Positions 1-5,027 of a stretch of 5,027 nucleotides of DNA are shown piece by piece. The position numbers and the translations under genes were made by a program. The DNA comes from Nocardioidaceae bacterium (lineage in GTDB: Bacteria; Actinomycetota; Actinomycetes; Propionibacteriales; Nocardioidaceae): contig CP059259.1 in NCBI GenBank assembly GCA_013693815.1, positions 1,269,780-1,274,806 on the forward strand, written 5' to 3'. The notes under the pieces are model-generated. The model worked only from the letters and a program-made list of their open reading frames with translations. It ran no database searches and was not told where the DNA came from. The first letter of the stretch is position 1. Each line of letters opens with the position of its first letter.

Positions 1-1306
1 GGGAACCGTCACTGCTGGCCCCGAGTCGCTGGGTGAGTCGGTCGTACAGATCGGACTCACCCAGCACCGGCAATGCCGCCAGGAAATCACGCGCGGTCAC
101 TGTGTCGCCGGTCGTCACCAAGGCTCCGGACTCGAAGGCATCCACGAGCAGCGCGAGGTCGAGGCCGCCGAGTCGTTGCCGCGCGGTCTCGGCGGTGGCA
201 CGTCGCAACAGGTGCTCGAGAATCTCGCGCTCACGGCCGTCCTCGCCGGACTCGAACTCGATCTTCCCGCCGAGGACGTCGACCGCCGTCTCCAGGTCGA
301 CGATCCGTGCAACGGCCTCGGGCTCACCGGAGACGGTCGCCCGGCGCAGCGCGGCCGCGGCAATCGTCTCGGCGCCGGCAATCGAGAACCGGGCCGAAAC
401 TCCCGACCGCTGGTCGACCGCACGTGAGCCGCGCAGCTCGCGGGTGAAGCGCGCCAGGATCTCGATGAGGTACGCCGGGACCTCGGCAACCAGATCGGCC
501 TCCTGGGTGATGACGGCTACCTCGGCTTCGAGCTCGACCGGGTAGTGGGTGCGGATCTCGGCCCCGAACCTGTCTTTGAGCGGGGTGATGATCCGTCCCC
601 GGTTGGTGTAGTCCTCCGGGTTGGCCGTGGCCATGACGAGCACGTCCAGTGGCAACCGCAGCACATAGCCGCGGATCTGGACGTCGCGTTCCTCCATCAC
701 GTTCAGCATCGCAACCTGGATCCGCTCGGCCAGATCGGGGATCTCGTTGACTGCGACGATGCCGCGGTGTGAGCGCGGGATGAGACCGAAGTGGATGGTC
801 TCGGGGTCGCCCAGTGATCGTCCTTGCGCCACCTTCATCGGATCCACATCGCCGATCAGATCGGCGACACTGGTGTCGGGGGTGGCGAGTTTCTCGGCGT
901 ACCGATCCTCGCGATGCCGCCAGGCGACCGGAAGCTCGTCACCGAGCTCGTCGGCTCGGCGCTTGGAAGCAGCGGTGATCGGCTCGTAGGGGTGTTCGCC
1001 CAGTTCGGCGCCTGCGATCACCGGAGTCCACTCGTCGAGCAGACCCACCATCGTGCGCAGGATGCGGGTCTTACCCTGCCCGCGCTCGCCGAGCAGCACG
1101 ATGTCGTGGCCGGCGATCAGCGCGCGTTCGAGTTGCGGGACAACGGTGTCCTCCAGCCCGTGCAGCCCCGGCCACGGATCGCTGCCTTCGGCCAGAGCGG
1201 TGAGCAGGTTGTCACGGACCTCCTCACGCAAGGTCTTCTGTCTATGCCCGCTGGCGCGCAGCTCACCCAGGGTCTGAATGGTCGGCGCGGTCGGTATCGG
1301 ATTCAC
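1..1306 (-). CDS. MoxR/Mg-chelatase-like AAA+ ATPase (partial, C-terminus off left edge)
   Basis: The minus strand is open for 435 codons from a GTG at 1304-1306 to the window edge. The protein has a Walker A motif GERGQGKT (residues 73-80), a Walker B-like strand GIVAVNEI (182-189), a sensor-1 segment ATANPEDY (226-233) and the segment RGRIITPLKDRF (236-247), which is typical of the ChlI/MoxR clade. It resembles, from memory, mycobacterial Rv0958, annotated as a magnesium-chelatase-type ATPase of about 460 residues, so only a short tail should be missing. Relatives usually work as cytoplasmic ATP-driven remodelling rings with a von Willebrand factor A partner encoded next door; such a partner would lie beyond position 1. 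True Mg-chelatase activity is unlikely, since no chlorophyll or cobalamin genes are seen here. The GTG start overlaps the stop of the upstream ATL gene in a GTGA, which supports this start and suggests translational coupling. The substrate is unknown. Confidence 0.9.
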   Translation of the reverse strand, partial: MNPIPTAPTIQTLGELRASGHRQKTLREEVRDNLLTALAEGSDPWPGLHGLEDTVVPQLERALIAGHDIVLLGERGQGKTRILRTMVGLLDEWTPVIAGAELGEHPYEPITAASKRRADELGDELPVAWRHREDRYAEKLATPDTSVADLIGDVDPMKVAQGRSLGDPETIHFGLIPRSHRGIVAVNEIPDLAERIQVAMLNVMEERDVQIRGYVLRLPLDVLVMATANPEDYTNRGRIITPLKDRFGAEIRTHYPVELEAEVAVITQEADLVAEVPAYLIEILARFTRELRGSRAVDQRSGVSARFSIAGAETIAAAALRRATVSGEPEAVARIVDLETAVDVLGGKIEFESGEDGREREILEHLLRRATAETARQRLGGLDLALLVDAFESGALVTTGDTVTARDFLAALPVLGESDLYDRLTQRLGASSDGS

Positions 1307-1659
1307 GAGTCCACGCTAGTGGGTGCCGGCAAGCCTGCGCCCGACACCCAATCCCACCAGCCTGCTTGTCGTAGGTCGATCCGGAAACCGCCACTGGGGC
1401 GTACCAGCAGGGGAGTGCCTTCGAAGCGGTACGCGCCCACCGCTTCCTCGTCGTGGGATGGGGGCAGTGTGCCGTCGGCTCTGACCACACGCCACCAGGG
1501 CACCGCAGCGCCATGGGTACGCATTACCGCACCGACCTGTCGCGGTCCACCGACGCCGAGCACGTCGGCGATGGCGCCATAGGTGGTCACTCGCCCTGGC
1601 GGCACCTGCTCCACCAGGGCGAGAACCGCTTCAACGTAGTCGTCGTGGTCGTGAACCAC
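1303..1659 (-). CDS. Alkyltransferase-like (ATL) protein, MGMT family without the acceptor cysteine
   Basis: This 118-residue protein matches the C-terminal DNA-binding domain of O6-alkylguanine-DNA alkyltransferases. Visible family features are PPGRVTTYGAIA (residues 20-31, holding the conserved Tyr27), GGPRQVGAVMR (37-47, with Arg40 at the arginine-finger position) and VPWWRVVRADG (53-63). In active MGMT the last motif reads PCHR; here Trp55 replaces the alkyl-accepting Cys and Trp56 replaces the His. ATL proteins of this kind bind O6-alkylguanine, flip it out and hand the lesion to nucleotide excision repair instead of repairing it themselves. Mycobacterial Rv3204 is a likely counterpart. 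The GTG start lies 15 bases after the moeZ stop in the same frame, with no good ribosome-binding site, so translation probably depends on ribosomes leaving moeZ. The 3' end overlaps the ATPase start by four bases. Family assignment is firm; the repair role is inferred from characterised ATLs. Confidence 0.92.
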   Translation of the reverse strand: MVHDHDDYVEAVLALVEQVPPGRVTTYGAIADVLGVGGPRQVGAVMRTHGAAVPWWRVVRADGTLPPSHDEEAVGAYRFEGTPLLVRPSGGFRIDLRQAGWWDWVSGAGLPAPTSVDS

Positions 1660-1674
1660 GGTGGGCGGATGAAC

Positions 1675-2919
1675 TTAGTACGACGGTTGCGACGGGTCGA
1701 TCTGGTTGACCCAGGCGACAACGCCACCGCCCACATGGACGGCATCGGCGAAGCCGGCGCCCTTGACGATGGCCAGGGTCTCGGCCGAGCGCACACCGGT
1801 CTTGCAGTGCATGACGATCTGCTTCTGGTCACCGCCCAGCTCGCGCAGCTGATCGAAGGCGGCGCCGTTGAGGAAGTCTCCCTTGGGGATCAGCACGGCG
1901 CCGGGGATCTGGTTGATCTCGTACTCGTTCGGCTCGCGCACGTCGACCAGCACGAAGTCGCGCTGCCCGTTGTCGCGCTCCTTGAGCATGTGCTCCAGCT
2001 GCTGCACCGAGATCGTGGCATCGGCAGCCGCGTCGGCCGCCTCCTCCGAGATCGCTCCGCAGAAGGTGTCGTAGTCGATCAGCGAGGTGACGGTGGGGTT
2101 CTCGCCGCACAACGCACAGTTGGGGTCCTTGCGGACCTTGAGCTTGCGGTACTCCATCTCCAGCGCGTCGTAGATCATCAGCTTGCCGACCAGCGGCTCG
2201 CCGATACCGGTGAGCAGCTTGATGGCTTCGTTGACCTGGATCGAGCCGATGCTCGCGCACAGCACGCCGAGCACGCCGCCCTCGGCGCAGGAGGGAACCA
2301 TGCCGGGAGGGGGTGGCTCGGGGTAGAGGCAGCGGTAGCACGGAGCCTGTTCAGCGACGGGTGCAGCAGCTGTCTCGGCCCACTTCGCCACCTTGGGGGC
2401 GAAGACGCTGGCCTGGCCGTCGAAGCGGTAGATGGAGCCCCATACGTAGGGGATCCCCAAGAAGTAGGCGGCGTCGTTGACCATGTAGCGCGTCGCGAAG
2501 TTGTCGGTGCCGTCGACGATCAGGTCGTAGCCGGCGAAGATCTCCATGACGTTGTCGTTGTCGAGTCGCTCGTTGTGCACGATCACGTTGACCAACGGAT
2601 TGGTCTCGGCGATCGTCTCCCGGGCGGAGATCGCCTTCGGCTTGCCGATGTCGCTTTGCCCGTGGATGACTTGGCGTTGCAGGTTCGACTCGTCGACCTC
2701 GTCGAACTCGACGATGCCGAGAGTGCCTACGCCGGCCGCAGCCAGGTAGAGCAGCGCCGGGCTACCGAGGCCACCGGCTCCGATGACCAGGACCTTGGCA
2801 TTCTTGAGTCGCTTCTGGCCGGTCATCCCGACATCGGGGATGATCAGGTGGCGGCTATAGCGGCGCACCTCGTCGATAGTGAGTTCCGGTGCGGGCTCCA
2901 CCAGTGCGGGAAAGGACAC
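1675..2919 (-). CDS. moeZ: Adenylyltransferase/sulfurtransferase MoeZ (ThiF/MoeB domain plus rhodanese)
   Basis: This intact 414-residue protein is an E1-like enzyme fused to a rhodanese domain. The N-terminal ThiF/MoeB domain has the nucleotide-binding loop GAGGLGSP (47-54), an NLQRQ motif with Arg82, DGTDN (136-140), two zinc-binding CxxC pairs (Cys194/Cys197 and Cys268/Cys271) and Cys211 in the CAEGGVLG motif. The C-terminal rhodanese domain (about 303-414) carries the persulfide-forming Cys372 in HCKTGVRS. MoeZ enzymes adenylate the C-terminal Gly-Gly of small sulfur carriers such as MoaD or CysO in the cytoplasm and then form the thiocarboxylate used for molybdopterin, cysteine or thiouridine synthesis. 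Length is close to that of the mycobacterial protein (about 390). The GTG start has a strong AAGGAG five bases upstream. It is the first gene of a compact unit with the ATL and ATPase genes, which have no obvious sulfur-metabolism role. Confidence 0.97.
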   Translation of the reverse strand: MSFPALVEPAPELTIDEVRRYSRHLIIPDVGMTGQKRLKNAKVLVIGAGGLGSPALLYLAAAGVGTLGIVEFDEVDESNLQRQVIHGQSDIGKPKAISARETIAETNPLVNVIVHNERLDNDNVMEIFAGYDLIVDGTDNFATRYMVNDAAYFLGIPYVWGSIYRFDGQASVFAPKVAKWAETAAAPVAEQAPCYRCLYPEPPPPGMVPSCAEGGVLGVLCASIGSIQVNEAIKLLTGIGEPLVGKLMIYDALEMEYRKLKVRKDPNCALCGENPTVTSLIDYDTFCGAISEEAADAAADATISVQQLEHMLKERDNGQRDFVLVDVREPNEYEINQIPGAVLIPKGDFLNGAAFDQLRELGGDQKQIVMHCKTGVRSAETLAIVKGAGFADAVHVGGGVVAWVNQIDPSQPSY

Positions 2920-3057
2920 GGCTGCTCCTTGTGAGTCAATCTCGGCAACGCGATAACACCGCGCGTAGCTCTATTGTTCCCTGGCCGGCGCTGTCGAGTG
3001 CTGTCCGGTCTCAGCATGCGGCCGGCTGTGAGCAGCCTGCGTGGCTGAGGAGCTGAC
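2920..3057. other. Short spacer between the broken sortase gene and moeZ
   Basis: This 138-base stretch has no coding potential that I can support. It must carry the moeZ promoter if moeZ is not transcribed from the sortase side, but I find no convincing -35/-10 pair. A small inverted repeat, CAGCC/GGCTG with a five-base loop near 3033-3047, could form a weak hairpin behind the sortase gene; it has no T-run on either side, so I do not call it a terminator. Confidence 0.6.
2925..2930 (-). promoter_or_regulatory. Ribosome-binding site of moeZ
   Basis: On the minus strand the sequence AAGGAG lies five bases before the GTG at 2917-2919. It is the best Shine-Dalgarno match in the window and fixes the moeZ start at a GTG rather than an internal ATG. 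The downstream ATL gene lacks a comparable site. Confidence 0.85.
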
Positions 3058-3763
3058 CTAAGCGGCAGCGACAGGGGAGGCGTACACCACGGTGTTGGAC
3101 AGGTACTCGGTGCCGTTCCACTCCGAGCAGGTGATCAGCACCAACCGGCCGGCAACCCCCGAGTCGAAGATTTCCGATGCCTGGTCGGCGAGCTCCTGCT
3201 TGGTGAGATCGCGCACCTGTCGTACGTCGTACTCCAACTGGCCCTCGGTGGTGCCGACATAGACCTGGTCGCCGACCTGCAGCGTCTTCAATTTATCGAG
3301 CGCGCCACCCCGGTATGCACGGTGTGCCCGGTGATCACGGCGCTGCCGGTCCGGGCGCCCGGCTCTGCGCCATCGCGCCACCAGCCGAGTGTGCGTGGGT
3401 CGGCCGGTGGCACCAGGATGCCATCGGTGGCGTCGATCCCGTAGACGGGGACCGTGATCCCCAGGTCGGGGATCTTCACCTGGACCGGCTCGCCCTGAAC
3501 GTGCGAGGCGTCGTACCAGTTGGTGGACAGCCGTACTCGCGGTTCGATGATTCGGGAGCAGGCAGTCTCGCCCCGTCCAGTTGCTTACCGTCTGCTTGCT
3601 CATCGGTGGGCACTGTCGCGGCGGTGGCGGGATCGGATGGCGAAAGTGCCCCGGACAGCGCAATGGCGCCCGAGATGAGCAGGGCGACACCGGCGGCCAT
3701 GAGGCCGAACAGAGCACAGGCGCGTACCCGGCTGTTGCGACGGGTACGCGCCTGCTCAGACAT
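3058..3763 (-). pseudogene. Class E/F-like sortase, disrupted by two frameshifts
   Basis: Read across three frames, this encodes a roughly 235-residue membrane-bound transpeptidase that would join a surface protein to the cell envelope. Frame one, from the ATG at 3761-3763, gives a basic N-terminus and a membrane segment (CALFGLMAAGVALLISGAIA). Frame two, about 3570-3312, holds VKIPDLGITVPVYGID, the LGWW segment and AVITGHTVHTG with the catalytic His (codon 3324-3326). Frame three, about 3307-3058, holds GGALDKLKTLQVGD and LVLITCSEW with the catalytic Cys (codon 3127-3129). Adding one G at 3571-3574 and one at 3308-3311 (minus-strand GGGG runs) restores a single frame; the second site is tightly fixed because it rebuilds HTGGGALDKL, while the first could lie elsewhere between about 3530 and 3584. 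A GTG at 3794-3796 is an alternative start. The neighbour upstream is the probable substrate. As written, no active full-length enzyme can be made. Confidence 0.85.
3717..3754. repeat. Perfect 14-bp inverted repeat with 10-base spacer
   Basis: Positions 3717-3730 (CAGGCGCGTACCCG) are the exact reverse complement of 3741-3754 (CGGGTACGCGCCTG). The repeat lies just inside the sortase coding start, over the Arg-rich codons QARTRRNSRVRA, and would form a strong hairpin in its mRNA. There is no T-run after it on the minus strand, so a simple intrinsic terminator is not supported. It might restrict sortase translation, act as a protein-binding site, or be a by-product of arginine codons. Confidence 0.8.
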
Positions 3764-3955
3764 CTCAGACGTTGCCTTGGGCCGTGGAGGCCTCACTGGT
3801 GCCAGGGCCAAGGCTCAGCCGTTTCAGAACTCGCGCGATCCACGGGGTCGAGTCACCATCACCAGACCGAAGGCGGCTACCAAGGCGGCGAAGCCTGCGA
3901 TCGTCATGACCAGACCGAGAGTCGAGCGGGAGTCGTCGACGGCATTGCCGGCCAG

Positions 3956-3979
3956 GCCGGCGTCGACAGCGGTCGGCAG
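3956..3979 (-). other. Candidate non-canonical sorting motif LPTAVDAG
   Basis: These codons encode LPTAVDAG between the repeat stalk and the C-terminal hydrophobic span of the surface protein. The arrangement motif, membrane span, basic tail is that of a sortase signal, but the motif is neither LPxTG nor LAxTG. About 14-16 residues separate it from the hydrophobic span, longer than usual. Assignment rests on position and on the neighbouring sortase gene. Confidence 0.4.
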
Positions 3980-4088
3980 CGCCTTGGTGGGGCTGGTGGG
4001 ATCGCCGGGAGCCGACGTCTCGCTAGGGGCGACCGTTCCGGTCGGGTTGGTCTCGCTGGGCGACTCCGACGGAGTTTCCGAAGGCGAT

Positions 4089-4184
4089 TCGCTCGGGGAC
4101 TCCGAGGGTGACTCGCTCGGGGACTCCGAGGGTGACTCGCTCGGGGACTCCGAGGGTGACTCGCTCGGGGACTCCGATGGCGAC
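4089..4184. repeat. 24-bp tandem repeat, four copies
   Basis: The unit TCGCTCGGGGACTCCGAGGG plus TGAC is present exactly at 4089-4112, 4113-4136 and 4137-4160, and with two changes at 4161-4184. On the minus strand each copy encodes two SESP units of the surface-protein stalk. Near-identity of the copies points to recent duplication or gene conversion. Confidence 0.95.
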
Positions 4185-4244
4185 TCACTCGGAGATTCGG
4201 AGGAGTCTCGCTTGGCGTGGCAGGGGAGGACGGCTCCTCTGTCG

Positions 4245-4378
4245 GCGTCTCGCTGGGAGACTCACTGGGAGTCTCTGATGGCGACTCGCTGGGAGTCTCC
4301 GATGGGCTTTCGGTCGGGGACTCGGTCGGAGATTCGCTGGGCTCGTCGGTCGGCTCCTCGCTAGGAGACTCGGTCGGG
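4245..4378. repeat. Degenerate second block of the surface-protein repeats
   Basis: This block encodes SPTE/SPSE/EPTD units on the minus strand and keeps a partial 24-base period; for example 4259-4282 and 4283-4306 differ at only three positions. It is older and more diverged than the block at 4089-4184. The non-repetitive stretch between them, with EEPSSPATP, also contains a frameshift at 4202-4203. Confidence 0.8.
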
Positions 4379-4543
4379 CTCTTGAGGGCTTCCCTGCGGG
4401 GCAACCGACGTTGTCTGAGTGCCGCTCTCGGCCGAGGCGCCGCCGGCAGACATCAAAATGAGCCCACCCGAAAGCGCTGCCGCCCCGAGTATGCCGACAA
4501 GACCCACAGCGGCATGCCGCTTCTTTGCTTTCACTTCTCCCAC

Positions 4544-5027
<484 letters not shown>

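Larger units (their letters stand above)
3824..4543 (-). pseudogene. Secreted Ser/Glu/Pro-repeat surface protein with C-terminal anchor, frameshifted
   Basis: Joined over three frames this encodes about 240 residues. The N-terminal frame starts at GTG 4541-4543 with a signal peptide: basic KAKKRH, a hydrophobic core and a cleavage site after ASA (residue 38). It then hits a TAG at 4361. A second frame, about 4386-4204, reads SPTESPSEEP-type repeats; a third, about 4200-3824, continues SESPSESP repeats and ends in LPTAVDAG, a hydrophobic span (TLGLVMTIAGFAALVAAFGL) and the basic tail TRPRGSREF. This is the plan of a cell-wall-anchored protein with an extended stalk. One extra C at 4202-4203 repairs the second break to SETPSESPSE. 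The first break, in about 4361-4400, needs a one-base removal or two-base addition, so its site is uncertain. There is no folded domain, so it may be a spacer or adhesin-like stalk. The sortase gene follows closely. Confidence 0.72.

Noticed and set aside
824..1582. Plus-strand open frame (252 codons) over the ATPase and ATL
   Set aside because: It crosses two genes with clear family motifs on the minus strand and has no recognisable features itself.
1453..2934. Long plus-strand open frame (493 codons) opposite moeZ
   Set aside because: Its translation is low-complexity, Val/Asp/Gly/His-rich and lacks any family motif. It is the mirror of the highly biased codon use of the intact moeZ on the minus strand.
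3033..3047. Intrinsic terminator after the sortase
   Set aside because: The stem is only five base pairs and no T-run follows on either strand.
2920..3057. Riboswitch (such as a Moco-type element) upstream of moeZ
   Set aside because: I see no conserved long-range pairing pattern in the short leader, and the spacer is small for such an element.
3300..3320. Programmed ribosomal frameshifting in the sortase
   Set aside because: No slippery heptamer with a suitable downstream structure is visible, and two independent shifts in one gene would be needed.
4089..4184. Possible CRISPR-like array
   Set aside because: The repeats are directly tandem with no unique spacers and are in a coding frame; there are no cas genes.
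3904..4204. Arg-rich minus-strand protein segment following the stalk (HRSPRASHPRSPRA)
   Set aside because: It is the out-of-frame continuation after the break at 4202-4203; the true continuation is the SESP frame ending in the membrane anchor.
3315..4364. Plus-strand open frame (349 codons) with SLGDSEGD repeats
   Set aside because: It is the reverse reading of the 24-bp repeats encoding the SESP stalk. The minus-strand reading has a signal peptide, membrane anchor and adjoining sortase, so it is the real one.

Overview
The window looks like chromosomal DNA from a high-GC actinomycete. It has strong G/C bias at third codon positions, several GTG starts, and a MoeZ-type sulfurtransferase followed, in the opposite orientation, by a TetR regulator whose N-terminus resembles mycobacterial Rv3208. 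The order around moeZ also recalls the Rv3204-Rv3208 neighbourhood of Mycobacterium tuberculosis. This comparison is from memory and does not fix genus or species; a propionibacterial or nocardioid relative is equally possible.

Layout, left to right: (1) positions 1-1306, minus strand, the 5' part of a MoxR/Mg-chelatase-like AAA+ ATPase whose C-terminus lies beyond the left edge. (2) 1303-1659, minus, an alkyltransferase-like (ATL) DNA-repair protein with PWWR in place of the MGMT PCHR motif; its stop overlaps the ATPase start by four bases (GTGA). (3) 1675-2919, minus, an intact moeZ (E1-like adenylyltransferase plus rhodanese). These three form a tight convergent-free unit read right to left, with moeZ first. 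(4) 2920-3057, a short gene-free spacer. (5) 3058-3763, minus, a membrane-anchored class E/F-like sortase broken by two frameshifts. (6) 3824-4543, minus, a secreted Ser/Glu/Pro-repeat surface protein with a C-terminal membrane anchor, also broken by at least two frameshifts and likely the sortase substrate. (7) 4544-4854, a divergent regulatory region. (8) 4855 to the right edge, plus strand, the N-terminal helix-turn-helix part of a TetR-family regulator, probably read from a leaderless mRNA.

The main point of interest is the sortase/substrate pair inserted between moeZ and tetR. Both genes have a clear ancestral reading that is spread over three frames, while the three genes to their left are open over about 2.9 kb with no disruption, even through G5 runs. 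This is either localised decay of a surface-anchoring module, an on/off switching locus, or a patch of poor sequence; the sequence alone cannot decide. I see no CRISPR array, tRNA, rRNA, insertion sequence or prophage gene, and no clear sign of an entirely unknown system.
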